DNA of 64,000 nucleotides, from NCBI RefSeq assembly GCF_900537175.1, contig NZ_LS999834.1:375406-439405 (forward strand), read 5' to 3'. Below the pieces are notes generated by a model that made no database searches, was not told the DNA's origin, and saw nothing but the letters and a program-made list of their open reading frames with translations. A program made the position numbers and the translations under genes. Source of the stretch: Lentilitoribacter sp. Alg239-R112 (GTDB lineage Bacteria > Pseudomonadota > Alphaproteobacteria > Rhizobiales > Rhizobiaceae). Positions 54,031 to 63,888 of this stretch are shown piece after piece; position 1 is the first letter of the stretch, and the number at the start of each line of letters is the position of its first letter.

Positions 54031-55439
54031 AAATCAAATGCACTGAGACCACTGACCATCTCATCAAGCCCTAACGGTCTCGTGATCGATGGTTCTGCGC
54101 GCGAAACACAACCTTGACGTTCGCACAGGCGACATGTTGGACCTACTTCGATATTTGTGAGCTGACCGATATCAGAAGAATATCCTATCTGATCAGCATA
54201 CTCGGACGAGCAACATAACATGATAGCTGTACGACGGACTGGGTCGTTCAGCGAACCTTTCAGGCCATCTACTGTTCGCGACAGCGTAATAAAGTCTGTA
54301 CCATCAGGTAACTTCACCTGATTTGTAAACACTTGACCGGGCAGCGCGAATGCAGAATAAATGCTGTGTTTGGGGCATGCCCCGCCAAATTGGGAACGAG
54401 GATAACCTTTTGCACCAGCGCGCCGGACTATGTTACCGGCATTGTCTACTTCTAATAAAAAGTAGGGGACAGCGGGTAAATCTGGTCGCTGAAGCGTGGT
54501 CAACCGTGTGGCAACTTGTTCAAATGAAACATTAAACTGAGCGCTTAAAGCATCGATATCATATTCGTATCGTTTTGCGGCTGTTTGAAATTTGGCGTAA
54601 GGCATAATCAATGCATGAGCTGCATAACGAGCTAGCTCAGCGCGGGCAATCCGAATAGCTTCTTCGCCTTGTAGATTTAATCCCTCCAACTCATCCTGAA
54701 TTGGTTTTGCAAGCGCAAGCATGCCCGCTTCTATCGCAATTTCCCGCAATCGATCATGCGGTGATAATCGTGCAGAAATAAACAACCGCATTGAATGCCT
54801 ATCAAGTCGTCGTCGTAGACTTGGCATGGTCCTCACGGGCAGAACCTTTATCGTTATACCGTGTTTTGCTTTCAACCAATCACGCAAAGATGCAGCTGGC
54901 TCGTCAGCAGAAATAAATTCATCGCTGAACTTTTCAGCGGCCTCATCAATCCTGCCAAAATAATTTGGTCGTTCTTCAAATGCATTGCGGACAGTATCAA
55001 TAGGCAACCGAGAGCCTGATATCTGCATTGAGCTATCATCTTTGGCTAACATTGCAGATAAATCACTTAATCGCATCAACTGCTCGGTGTAGGCACGATA
55101 AAGTTTGACCATTCCCGAAGCCGCATTCGGTGCGGCATCAGCAACTTCCACCAACTCTTGATCTCCAGGCAATTCGCCAATTAGCAAAGGATCATTAAAT
55201 ACTTCTTTCAAGGCGCTCAGAGTGCCTGCCCCTTCGACCTGCAATTCTTGCGGATCAATTTTATAAACAGATGAAAGTTTTATAATGAGCGGCACGGTCA
55301 ACGGTCGCTGATTGCGCTCTATTAAATTCAAATATGACGGGGAAATTCCCAAATCCTCAGCCATCGCTGTTTGCGTTAAGCCAAGTGAATTGCGGATCCG
55401 GCGTACGCGCGGCCCAAGAAAAACTTTCTGATCAGCCAT
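54027..55439 (-). CDS. ScfR-type (short-chain acyl-CoA) XRE-family regulator
   Basis: 470 residues. The N-terminal HTH_3 (FLGPRVRRIRNSLGLTQTAMAEDLGISPSYLNLIERNQRPLT) is followed by an IrrE-like domain in which the peptidase HExxH is absent (REIAIEAGMLALA) and a DUF2083 C-terminal part with several Cys (GACPKHS, IMLCCSS, TCRLCERQGC). These belong to the ScfR/PccR/RamB group, which sense propionyl-CoA or similar acyl-CoA and control propionyl-CoA or acetate metabolism. The Cys set may bind a metal or Fe-S cluster (inference). Repeats of TTTACAA lie just upstream, probably autoregulatory. Confidence 0.85.
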   Translation of the reverse strand: MADQKVFLGPRVRRIRNSLGLTQTAMAEDLGISPSYLNLIERNQRPLTVPLIIKLSSVYKIDPQELQVEGAGTLSALKEVFNDPLLIGELPGDQELVEVADAAPNAASGMVKLYRAYTEQLMRLSDLSAMLAKDDSSMQISGSRLPIDTVRNAFEERPNYFGRIDEAAEKFSDEFISADEPAASLRDWLKAKHGITIKVLPVRTMPSLRRRLDRHSMRLFISARLSPHDRLREIAIEAGMLALAKPIQDELEGLNLQGEEAIRIARAELARYAAHALIMPYAKFQTAAKRYEYDIDALSAQFNVSFEQVATRLTTLQRPDLPAVPYFLLEVDNAGNIVRRAGAKGYPRSQFGGACPKHSIYSAFALPGQVFTNQVKLPDGTDFITLSRTVDGLKGSLNDPVRRTAIMLCCSSEYADQIGYSSDIGQLTNIEVGPTCRLCERQGCVSRAEPSITRPLGLDEMVSGLSAFDF

Positions 55440-55453
55440 TATTCTCCAACTTA

Positions 55454-55511
55454 TTACAAGTTTTTACTGATTTTGATTTAGTCAGTTTTTACAAAATTTA
55501 CAAGTTTACAA
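55454..55511. repeat. Cluster of TTTACAA direct repeats upstream of the ScfR gene
   Basis: TTACAAG at 55454-55460, then AGTTTTTAC twice (55459-55467 and 55484-55492, 25 bases apart), and TTTACAA three times at 55488, 55497 and 55505 (spacing 9 and 8). The block starts 15 bases upstream of the ScfR start codon. The repeats are close to the TTTGCAA-type sites of this regulator group, so autoregulation is likely. Confidence 0.6.
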
Positions 55512-55718
55512 TTTGTCATTGTGAAAAAATATACAACATAACTCTATTTTATGATCATTTCTTACAATTTTCATGGATATGCACCGCATTCCATGTAAAT
55601 TTAGTCACAGAGAAATCATATCCGCAAGGAGTAATCTTAATACTCTAAGCAAGTATGACAAAAATTTACAAACTGGCAAAACCTCTACCTGTCAGGCCAA
55701 AATATAATGGAGTTGATT

Positions 55719-55952
55719 ATGGCACCTAAAACACGCGTTAAAGAGAGAGCTGAAGAGCAATCACATTCAATGCCTGAAAATCAGCAAGCATCTATTCATA
55801 GACTTGCCAACGATCTTCATCGTTTGAACAACTCAATCATGAAGGCTGTTGATGAGGGCGTATCAGTCGAATTAATTCGCTCAGCACGCCACCATGGCGG
55901 CGGTGGCAACTGGGGTGATCTTTTGGTGCCGGTCATTGTAGCTAACAAATAA
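55719..55952 (+). CDS. Small conserved protein with Gly-rich HHGGGGNWGD motif
   Basis: 77 residues. A charged helical N-terminal half (APKTRVKERAEEQ, then RLANDLHRLNNSIMKAVDEGVSVELIRSARHH) leads to GGGGNWGDLLVPVIVANK. No signal peptide or membrane segment. I do not recognise a named family. GGAG lies just before the ATG at 55719, and a strong terminator follows 27 bases after the stop, so it is likely a separate, expressed gene. It lies next to and divergent from the ScfR gene, which may control it. Confidence 0.7.
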   Translation: MAPKTRVKERAEEQSHSMPENQQASIHRLANDLHRLNNSIMKAVDEGVSVELIRSARHHGGGGNWGDLLVPVIVANK

Positions 55953-55978
55953 AAATTCAACATAGACAACATTTTAAT

Positions 55979-56005
55979 AAAGCCTCGCGCAAGCGGGGCT
56001 TTTTC
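55979..56005 (+). terminator. Intrinsic terminator with GCAA tetraloop
   Basis: Stem AGCCTCGC / GCGGGGCT (one G-U pair), GCAA tetraloop at 55989-55992, followed by TTTTTCTT. It ends the small gene at 55719-55952 on the plus strand and separates it from zwf. Confidence 0.9.
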
Positions 56006-56155
56006 TTATCCAGATATGAATCCGCTGATTATCGAAGAAAATTTATGTTATAAATCAATGGCAAGCATTGCTCTAAAGTAAAATTTGAGGCAACACACTA
56101 GCATTTTTAAATCGATTAGATTAAATATCGGTCACAGTTAAAATGGATATAAATC

Positions 56156-57628
56156 ATGAGCAGTCAGACCATTCCAGTTGAACCTTTCGATTATGTCGTT
56201 TTTGGCGGCACCGGTGATTTAGCCGAACGAAAGCTCTTACCAGCACTATACCACAGACAGGTTGCGGGCCAATTTACAGACCCCACACGCATCATTGGCG
56301 CGTCCAGAACTGAGATGAGCCAAAAGGAATATCAAAAGTTTGCGCATGCAGCTTTGAAAGAACACGTCAAAGAAGCAGAGTATGACAAAGGTGAGGCTGA
56401 TAAATTTGTCAATCGGCTTAATTATGTCTCATTAGATGCGAAAGCTGATCGTGGTTGGGATGAATTAAAAAAGATTTTGGATGAAGGTACAGAGAACGTT
56501 CGCGCCTTTTACATGGCTGTTGGCCCATCATTGTTTGGCGATATTTCTGAACGCATCCGCGACAATGGATTGATTACGGAAAAAACCCGAATTGTGGTTG
56601 AGAAACCACTCGGCAGAGATTTGGCTTCAGCTCAGGATCTGAATAACACAATTTCAAGTGTTTTCGATGAAGATCAAGTCTTTCGTATTGATCACTATCT
56701 CGGAAAAGAAACTGTTCAAAACCTTATGGCACTTCGATTTGCGAACATGCTCTATGAACCACTTTGGAATTCAGCACACATTGACCACGTACAAATCAAT
56801 GTATCAGAATCTGTCGGACTAGAGGGGCGTGCAGGTTATTATAATAATGCAGGCGCGTTGCGAGATATGGTTCAAAATCACTTGGTACAGCTCATGTGCC
56901 TTGTCGCGATGGAACCGCCAGCGTCAATGAATGCTAAAAATGTCCGTGATGAAAAACTGAAGGTTCTACGTTCGCTTAAACGTATCGATACAAAGAATGC
57001 AGACAAAATGACTGTTAGAGGTCAATATAAAGCAGGAGCGTCAGAAGGCGGTGCGGTTTCAGGATACCTGGACGAATTGGGCGAGCCATCTAACATTGAG
57101 ACTTATGTTGCAATCAAAGCAGAAATAGAGAACTGGCGTTGGAGCGGTGTTCCATTTTACCTACGCACCGGAAAGCGTATGCCAAATCGCGTCTCCGAGA
57201 TTGTAGTAAATTTTAAAGCTGTACCTCATTCGATTTTTGGCGATGCAGGCCAAAATATGTATGCCAATCAACTCGTCATTCGTCTGCAACCCGATGAAGG
57301 CGTCAAACAATGGATCATGATTAAAGACCCAGGCCCTGGCGGCATGCGTTTGCGGCACGTTCCGCTTGATATGAGTTTTGCCGAGAGCTTCCAATCCAGA
57401 AATCCGGACGCCTACGAGCGGCTGTTACTCGACGTTATTCGCAATGATCAAACACTCTTTATGCGCGGAGATGAAGTTGAAGCGGCATGGGAATGGATTG
57501 ATCCGATTTTAACTGCGTGGGAAGATACAGAGCAACTTGCTCAGACTTATACGGCGGGCACATCTGGCCCCAGCCAAGCCATAGCATTAATCGAACGCGA
57601 TGGACGTACTTGGTATGATCATGAATAA
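56156..57628 (+). CDS. zwf: Glucose-6-phosphate 1-dehydrogenase
   Basis: 490-residue enzyme oxidising glucose-6-phosphate to 6-phosphogluconolactone. The NAD(P)-binding start is YVVFGGTGDLAERKLLPALYHR and the active-site motif is FRIDHYLGKETVQNL at about residue 180. Length is typical. It opens the Entner-Doudoroff operon zwf-pgl-edd; pgl overlaps its last eight bases. NADP or NAD use cannot be read from the sequence with certainty. Confidence 0.96.
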   Translation: MSSQTIPVEPFDYVVFGGTGDLAERKLLPALYHRQVAGQFTDPTRIIGASRTEMSQKEYQKFAHAALKEHVKEAEYDKGEADKFVNRLNYVSLDAKADRGWDELKKILDEGTENVRAFYMAVGPSLFGDISERIRDNGLITEKTRIVVEKPLGRDLASAQDLNNTISSVFDEDQVFRIDHYLGKETVQNLMALRFANMLYEPLWNSAHIDHVQINVSESVGLEGRAGYYNNAGALRDMVQNHLVQLMCLVAMEPPASMNAKNVRDEKLKVLRSLKRIDTKNADKMTVRGQYKAGASEGGAVSGYLDELGEPSNIETYVAIKAEIENWRWSGVPFYLRTGKRMPNRVSEIVVNFKAVPHSIFGDAGQNMYANQLVIRLQPDEGVKQWIMIKDPGPGGMRLRHVPLDMSFAESFQSRNPDAYERLLLDVIRNDQTLFMRGDEVEAAWEWIDPILTAWEDTEQLAQTYTAGTSGPSQAIALIERDGRTWYDHE

Positions 57629-58319
57629 CATTACCAATCACCTTTATGAAAGCAGACCGCAATTAGCCGTTAGTTTAGCTGATGATATCGTTATACGCTT
57701 AAGCGATGCCATCAACAAAAACGACCATGCATCTCTTGCAGTCTCAGGTGGCTCCACACCAAAACTCCTTTTTCAAGAGCTCTCAACACGCACCCTGCCT
57801 TGGGATAAGGTTACAATTATCCTTGTTGACGAAAGATATGTCGCACCAGATGATCCGCGATCAAATGAAAAACTTGTTAGAGAAAACCTTGCAAATAATG
57901 AGGCTTCCACCGTTAACATTCTTGGTTTTTGGAAGGATGGTTATGCTATTCATGACGCAATGAATATGTTGGACGCCAAATTCAAAGACATGAATAATTT
58001 CGATGTTGTTATTCTGGGCATGGGGCTTGATGGTCATACGGCTTCATTTTTCCCCGGCGGAAGTAATTTGACTGACGCCATAAATCCTACATGTTCAAAA
58101 GCTATCTTGGACATGGAAGCTGAGGGTGCCGGTGAGCCGCGACTAACAATAACATTGCCACAAATCATGAAAGCGCACTACCATGTGCTGCATATTGAAG
58201 GCGATGAAAAACATGAAGTGCTTCAACAAGCGATGTCCGAAGATGCAGAACAGATTTTGCCAATCCGGTCTGTTGTTGAAGCTGTTAAACTGCCGATACA
58301 TCTATATTGGGCCCCTTAA
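57621..58319 (+). CDS. pgl: 6-phosphogluconolactonase
   Basis: 232-residue SugE/DevB-type lactonase that hydrolyses 6-phosphogluconolactone. Marks are SLAVSGGSTPKLLFQEL, VTIILVDERYVAPDDPRSNEK and VVILGMGLDGHTASFFPG. ATG 57621 overlaps the zwf stop by 8 bases; ATG 57615 is a near alternative. Part of zwf-pgl-edd. Confidence 0.94.
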   Translation: MNNITNHLYESRPQLAVSLADDIVIRLSDAINKNDHASLAVSGGSTPKLLFQELSTRTLPWDKVTIILVDERYVAPDDPRSNEKLVRENLANNEASTVNILGFWKDGYAIHDAMNMLDAKFKDMNNFDVVILGMGLDGHTASFFPGGSNLTDAINPTCSKAILDMEAEGAGEPRLTITLPQIMKAHYHVLHIEGDEKHEVLQQAMSEDAEQILPIRSVVEAVKLPIHLYWAP

Positions 58320-58366
58320 TCTAATAGGAATTTAATTAGCTAGTTGCTAGTTTGAGAAGGAAGACC

Positions 58367-60178
58367 ATGTCCACTGATCAGCGCATTCTGGATATTACAA
58401 AACGTATCATTGAACGTTCGAAACCAACACGCGAACCATATTTGGATCGTGTCAGACAGTCCGCACACAAGGGACCGCATCGATCGAAATTAGGTTGCAC
58501 AAATCTGGCTCACGGATTTGCCGCAAGCGGTGAAGATAAGGCTGATCTGTCAACTGACATAAAACCAAATATTGGCATTATAAATGCCTATAATGACATG
58601 CTTTCGGCTCACCAGCCGTTTCAGTTTTTTCCTGATATTATCAAAAAAGCCGCTCGCGAAGCAGGTGGAACAGCCCAAGTTGCAGGTGGAGTACCAGCCA
58701 TGTGCGATGGCGTTACCCAGGGTGAACCGGGAATGGAATTGTCGCTCTTCTCGCGCGATATCATTGCAATGGCAACGGCTGTTGGTTTGTCACACGACAT
58801 GTTTGATGCAGCTATTTACCTTGGCGTATGCGATAAAATTGTTCCTGGTCTGACAATTGCAGCTCTCACATTTGGCCATCTTCCAGCGATCTTCGTGCCC
58901 GCTGGGCCAATGACAAGCGGTATGTCAAATAAGGACAAGGCAAGAATACGCCAGCTCTATGCTGAGGGTAAGGTTGGGCGTGCTGAACTTTTGGAATCGG
59001 AATCCAAATCCTATCACGGTCCAGGTACATGCACATTTTATGGCACGGCAAATTCAAATCAAATGCTGATGGAAATCATGGGACTGCATATTCCAGGCTC
59101 ATCATTTATTAATCCAGGTACTAAACTGCGCGACGCACTTACAGAAGAAGCGGCAAAACGCGCAATTGCCATTACTGCAATGGGTAATGAATTTACCCCA
59201 GTTGGAGAAATGATTGACGAGCGCTCAATCGTCAACGGCGTTATAGGCCTGCATGCAACCGGCGGCTCTACCAACCATACAATGCACATTGTGGCGATGG
59301 CAAAGGCAGCAGGAATTCATCTAACGTGGCAAGACATTTCAGAACTTTCTGATGTTATTCCACTTCTCGCTCGTGTTTATCCAAATGGCCCCGCCGATGT
59401 GAACCATTTTGCAGCTGCTGGCGGACTAGGCTATCTAATTGGAGAATTGTTAGATAGCGGACTTTTGCATGAAGATGTGCGCACCGTTTGGGGCCAAGGC
59501 CTTGATGCTTATCGCGTTGAAGCAAAACTGAACGAAAGCGGAGCTGTTCACCGTGTTGCGGCACCCAAAGAGAGCGGTGATCCCAAGGTGATTTCAAAAG
59601 CGTCAACACCATTTCGCGATGATGGTGGCTTGAAAATGCTAAAGGGTAATGTTGGTAGCTCAGTGATTAAAGTTTCCGCTGTCAGAAAAGACAATATGGT
59701 GATTAAGGCCCCGGCAAAAATTTTTCATAGTCAAGCGGCATTACAGGCAGCGTTCAAGGCTGATGAGCTTAATGGTGATTTCGTGGCCGTTGTTCGTTTT
59801 CAAGGGCCGCAAGCTAATGGCATGCCGGAGTTACATAAATTAACCCCTCCATTGGGTGTGCTGCTTGATCGTGGTCAAAAAGTTGCTCTTCTAACTGATG
59901 GCCGCATGTCTGGTGCTTCAGGTAAAGTTCCAGCTGCAATTCACATGACCCCTGAAGCGAAGAATGAAGGTAACATCGCCAGAATACGCGAAGGTGATAT
60001 GATCGAGTTAGATGCAATTAACGGCACATTAAACGTGCTTGTTGATGAGGCCGAATTTAATGCACGTGAAATCGCGACTTGTGATCTTAGTGATAATGAA
60101 TTTGGTATGGGTCGCGAATTGTTTGCTGCTTTTAGGGCTATCGCATCAAACTCAGATGAAGGTGCCAGCGTTTTCTGA
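58367..60178 (+). CDS. edd: 6-phosphogluconate dehydratase
   Basis: 603-residue [4Fe-4S] dehydratase making 2-keto-3-deoxy-6-phosphogluconate, the key Entner-Doudoroff step. Cluster-linked Cys motifs appear as [22 protein letters not shown] and [12 protein letters not shown], with [16 protein letters not shown] near the start and [17 protein letters not shown] near the end. ATG has GAAGGAAG in front. The KDPG aldolase (eda) is not in the window. No clear terminator separates it from the following convergent gene. Confidence 0.96.
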   Translation: MSTDQRILDITKRIIERSKPTREPYLDRVRQSAHKGPHRSKLGCTNLAHGFAASGEDKADLSTDIKPNIGIINAYNDMLSAHQPFQFFPDIIKKAAREAGGTAQVAGGVPAMCDGVTQGEPGMELSLFSRDIIAMATAVGLSHDMFDAAIYLGVCDKIVPGLTIAALTFGHLPAIFVPAGPMTSGMSNKDKARIRQLYAEGKVGRAELLESESKSYHGPGTCTFYGTANSNQMLMEIMGLHIPGSSFINPGTKLRDALTEEAAKRAIAITAMGNEFTPVGEMIDERSIVNGVIGLHATGGSTNHTMHIVAMAKAAGIHLTWQDISELSDVIPLLARVYPNGPADVNHFAAAGGLGYLIGELLDSGLLHEDVRTVWGQGLDAYRVEAKLNESGAVHRVAAPKESGDPKVISKASTPFRDDGGLKMLKGNVGSSVIKVSAVRKDNMVIKAPAKIFHSQAALQAAFKADELNGDFVAVVRFQGPQANGMPELHKLTPPLGVLLDRGQKVALLTDGRMSGASGKVPAAIHMTPEAKNEGNIARIREGDMIELDAINGTLNVLVDEAEFNAREIATCDLSDNEFGMGRELFAAFRAIASNSDEGASVF

Positions 60179-60209
60179 TTAGCGTGTATATATTAACGGT
60201 TTTATCAGA

Positions 60210-62417
60210 TTACCTAACTCTGGCATTCTGCTTCACCCAGCTCTCTAACCTGGAACGAACATCCTGTACTTCACTGCGCAACCGTTGATAATCTTCTTTG
60301 CTGCCAACTCCAGAAGCATGTACTTCTTGCGGTGAAGGCTGACCTGCAACCTGAACATCAGGTTCATAACGGGTCTGCATTGTTTCTTGTTCAAGCGCTT
60401 GATCTAAGGTCGACTGAGTAGCAACCGGGTGCTGCATTGCATTTGGATATATTGGCACATGTTGACCGTCGGCATAGACAGCATGTTGCATTGGCGCCTG
60501 ATATGTTGCGCCTGGCATCATTCGTGGATCGGTGTAGGGCTGCTGATGAACCGGTGATGATGCCCCATATGCTTGATTGTGGACATATGAATGGATGGGC
60601 ACATGATTTTGATGATTACTCTGCCGTGTTGGTTCGTCCTGATTTTGGATAGCTGCTGGATGATTTGCATCCGAACTTTGTTCGAAATGGGAATCACGAT
60701 CATCGATATATGGCGCGGCCCTCAAATCTACTCCAGCTGACTGCGATTTGTAATTTTGCTGAATGCCATTCCACGCACCAATTATAATAGCATATAAAAC
60801 ACCCAACATCCCTGCAATGAATGCAAATAGTACAACTGTAATTTTACGAGACATAGTTGAGGGAACATCTGGATATTCCGCTCTGGAGATGACTTGAATT
60901 TTAGAACTATAAAGCTCTCCCTGAACAGCCGTCTCGCTAGAACTCCTGAGTAGTTGCTCATATAATGCGCGTATCGATCCTGCTTTGCGGGTAAGTTCTT
61001 CTAGCTCCAGATTCTCTACAGATTGATCAGATGACTTGGATTTCAAAACGGCAAGTTGGGATGCCAGTTCAGCCTCAGACTGCTGAGTTCTTTTTGCATC
61101 TCGTTGTGCTGCAGCAATTATCCGGCGAAGTTCATCACGAATGTCAGATTCAAGCGCTTTTACAGAGGCCTGTGCAGCTACCAACTTTGGGTGCCTTGGC
61201 CCTAAACCAACCGCAAGTGAGTCACTCGTCGATTTTGCCTCACTATATTGTTTTCGTTGTTCAGAAAGCGTTGTCGTGAGAGCAGCCTGAGGAAAAGACC
61301 CGGATATAACTGCGTTAACATCAACCTTTGCCAACTCCTTTGCAAGAATAGTTTTAGCTATTTGCTCTGCTCTAACTTTTGTTAGGCTGTCACTTAAAGA
61401 CTGCATCTCTTTTTTATTGATCACGCCTCCACCAACATCGATAATATCATTTTCGGCTCGATACTTGACAACAGCCTTCTCAGCGTCATCCAAACGCAGG
61501 CGCAGTTCATCCAATCTGGCGTTGATCGATGTCGACGTTTGATTGAAGAAACCTGATTTTTTCTGGCTGTATTCTTTTAGAAACTGCTCTACCAGAGAGT
61601 TTGCGATGATTGCTGATTTCTCAGCATTACGCGTGGTAACACCGAGACTCACGACAAGTGTTTTGGGATCACGCCCTACACTGATGCTTTTTCTCAACTG
61701 ATCCAGGACACGTTTATTAACGTCTGTACCAATACTCGATGCAGATGAGAATAATTCCTTAAGAGCAGACCCTATGCCTCCGCTATTTCGGCTAAATTCA
61801 GGATCATTTGTCAGACCAAGCTCATCTATGGTATTTTCCAACACGCTAGTAGATGTCGCAACGCGCATTTGCGTATCAACAAGTGCAAGCAACAACTCAG
61901 AGCTAGCAGGATTATTACTCAAATCAGTATTGATTAAACGTAACTCACGCGGATCAAGAAATATCTGACTTTCAGCATAATATTTATGTGGTGTAGACAA
62001 TGCGACCAACACGCCAATAAATGCCCCGATCAAAGCAAGTATAATTATCAAATATTTCCTTTGCCAAACCGATATAACAATCGCAACAAAGTCTAAAAGC
62101 GGCTTATCGGGGTCGTGATAATATGCTCTCAGCTTACGATTACTACGTCCCCCCTGTTCATGAGCGGGTTTATGAGATTGGTGAGAATAGTCCAGTAGAT
62201 CATCATGCTGATTGTGGATTGGTTCAGATTTTTCTTTCTGTTGCTTTTTTTGCCGATTTGCGAACACATTAGCAAGGCTTCTTAGTTTGCTTTTTTGTGA
62301 TGGAAGCGTATCTCCATCGTTTAGTTTTGAGCGCTGATGTTCAGATGCATGGCCGCGATCATCCTGCTTTGAACCAGCAGGTGCATAATCTAGTAATGAA
62401 CGCCTTTTTCGATGCAT
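60210..62417 (-). CDS. Wzz/GumC-type polysaccharide co-polymerase without kinase domain
   Basis: 735 residues. A long cytoplasmic N-terminus (about 115 residues, rich in Gln, His, Lys, with two repeats LLDYAPAG and LLDYSHQS), TM1 at about 121-140, a Wzz domain starting KYYAESQIFLDP, a long coiled coil (about 270-480), and TM2 at about 525-548 following the P-rich motif YPDVPSTMSRK. The C-terminal tail of about 185 residues is Gln/His/Pro/Tyr-rich and ends in a short coiled coil. A BY-kinase domain is absent. Such proteins control chain length and export of surface polysaccharide. It is divergent from the flippase gene. Confidence 0.85.
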   Translation of the reverse strand: MHRKRRSLLDYAPAGSKQDDRGHASEHQRSKLNDGDTLPSQKSKLRSLANVFANRQKKQQKEKSEPIHNQHDDLLDYSHQSHKPAHEQGGRSNRKLRAYYHDPDKPLLDFVAIVISVWQRKYLIIILALIGAFIGVLVALSTPHKYYAESQIFLDPRELRLINTDLSNNPASSELLLALVDTQMRVATSTSVLENTIDELGLTNDPEFSRNSGGIGSALKELFSSASSIGTDVNKRVLDQLRKSISVGRDPKTLVVSLGVTTRNAEKSAIIANSLVEQFLKEYSQKKSGFFNQTSTSINARLDELRLRLDDAEKAVVKYRAENDIIDVGGGVINKKEMQSLSDSLTKVRAEQIAKTILAKELAKVDVNAVISGSFPQAALTTTLSEQRKQYSEAKSTSDSLAVGLGPRHPKLVAAQASVKALESDIRDELRRIIAAAQRDAKRTQQSEAELASQLAVLKSKSSDQSVENLELEELTRKAGSIRALYEQLLRSSSETAVQGELYSSKIQVISRAEYPDVPSTMSRKITVVLFAFIAGMLGVLYAIIIGAWNGIQQNYKSQSAGVDLRAAPYIDDRDSHFEQSSDANHPAAIQNQDEPTRQSNHQNHVPIHSYVHNQAYGASSPVHQQPYTDPRMMPGATYQAPMQHAVYADGQHVPIYPNAMQHPVATQSTLDQALEQETMQTRYEPDVQVAGQPSPQEVHASGVGSKEDYQRLRSEVQDVRSRLESWVKQNARVR

Positions 62418-62613
62418 AATACTTTATGTGATCCAGACAGAAGAATGAATTGTTAACGCAACTTAAAAAATTATGGGTAATAAAGTATTAACAAAAGGGC
62501 TTTTGGTCATGGTTTTCAGAAATAAACATCTCTAAATACAGCATCTTAAGACTTTTATGAAATAACTCAGTTTATCGAGGCAAAAATTACAATAACAAGC
62601 CGGGTTGAGTTGA

Positions 62614-63888
62614 ATGTTAGACCATATAAGATCAACATATTTGTCCAATTTTGATAATATTCGATCCTACGCAATTCTTGTAAGCGGTTCTGCAGGGCGA
62701 CTCGTCATTTCCCTCATTTATTTTATTCTTGTTGCAAATACATTGAGCTTTGATGAATTTGGGCTTTTTGCTGCAGCATCTGCGACAGGTATAATTTTAT
62801 CACGTTTTTTTGCTTTTGGATTTGTCTCCCCTCTATACCGAATAGCTACGGCAAAAAAGCGCTTGCTGGGTGTCTATACCTCCGGTCTGATTGCGGGAGC
62901 AATCTTATCAATGCCAATCATCGCGGTTGTCGCTATCATTATCTATTATCTGATGTTTGCCCATCAGATGTTGATGATAACATTTTTGTTCATCGTTTTT
63001 GCAGAGGTTATATTCTGGAGAACATTAGAGGTTGCAGTCATCCTACTAAATGGCCTCTATAAATTCGGGCACGCCTCTATTCTTGTGGTCATTGGCACGC
63101 TTGTTAAGATGTTAGCATCTGCGTTATTCGTTTGGCTCTCAATGGGTGACTTACAAGATTGGGGTATCTATTACATTTGCGGGAACGCCGCTTCAGCCGC
63201 AATTGCTGTTTTATTCTACTACCCAAAAGTCAGGTTGCGATGGCGCGTATCCTTGTACTATGCCCGCTGGATTGATTCACTATCGGTGGCCGCGGCAGAG
63301 CTTACATATTACACTCAAAATGAAGTCGACAAGTTACTAGTTCTTGCCATGGGAGGGCCAAAGATTGCCGGTATTTATGCGATCCTCATGCGATTGATAG
63401 ACCTGACTGCGCTGCCAGTTCGATCCATGTTGACACTTCTTATCCAAAAAATTATGCAACGGAAATCCATAATTCAAAGCCTTAAGAATCGCTTGATTTT
63501 TGAAGCTGCGATTGGCGGCATTTCCCTGGCGGGCATCATTGCCATGGCGCTGATCTTATCAATTTTCCCCAATCTACTCGGAGACAATGTCGCCGAAGTA
63601 ACGCCAATACTTATTTTTGTTGCATTGGTACCATGTTTTAGAAATCTTGCTGAATATCATTCAGAATTGCTATACGGCGTCAACCGTACCGTCATTAGAA
63701 CACGAAATGCGCTACTTCTGGGTATCCTAAAAACTGGGTTGCTAGCTCTATTATTGCATTATTTTGCTACAAGCGATATCTGGCTTACGCTGCTCAATGG
63801 GGTATTTGGAATACTCTACATTGCGTCATTGTTTTTGAGTTATCCCGCTATTGATAAGATTGCACCACTTCAAAAAAGTAACGTCTAA
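62614..63888 (+). CDS. Polysaccharide flippase (MOP/Wzx-like) membrane protein
   Basis: 424 residues with about 12 hydrophobic segments. It starts after a cytoplasmic N-terminus with SGSAGRLVISLIYFILVANTLSFDEFGLFAAASATG, like oligosaccharide flippases, and has ELTYYTQNEVDKLLVLAMGGPKIAGIYAI in the middle, the usual Asp-Lys-containing second repeat. It likely carries lipid-linked sugar units across the inner membrane. It is divergent from the co-polymerase gene across 196 bases. Its stop overlaps the convergent partial gene by four bases. Confidence 0.82.
   Translation: MLDHIRSTYLSNFDNIRSYAILVSGSAGRLVISLIYFILVANTLSFDEFGLFAAASATGIILSRFFAFGFVSPLYRIATAKKRLLGVYTSGLIAGAILSMPIIAVVAIIIYYLMFAHQMLMITFLFIVFAEVIFWRTLEVAVILLNGLYKFGHASILVVIGTLVKMLASALFVWLSMGDLQDWGIYYICGNAASAAIAVLFYYPKVRLRWRVSLYYARWIDSLSVAAAELTYYTQNEVDKLLVLAMGGPKIAGIYAILMRLIDLTALPVRSMLTLLIQKIMQRKSIIQSLKNRLIFEAAIGGISLAGIIAMALILSIFPNLLGDNVAEVTPILIFVALVPCFRNLAEYHSELLYGVNRTVIRTRNALLLGILKTGLLALLLHYFATSDIWLTLLNGVFGILYIASLFLSYPAIDKIAPLQKSNV

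Noticed and set aside
53715..54074. 119-codon plus-strand open frame after the AsmA gene
   Set aside because: It starts inside the AsmA gene in another frame, ends inside the convergent regulator, and has no protein-like pattern.
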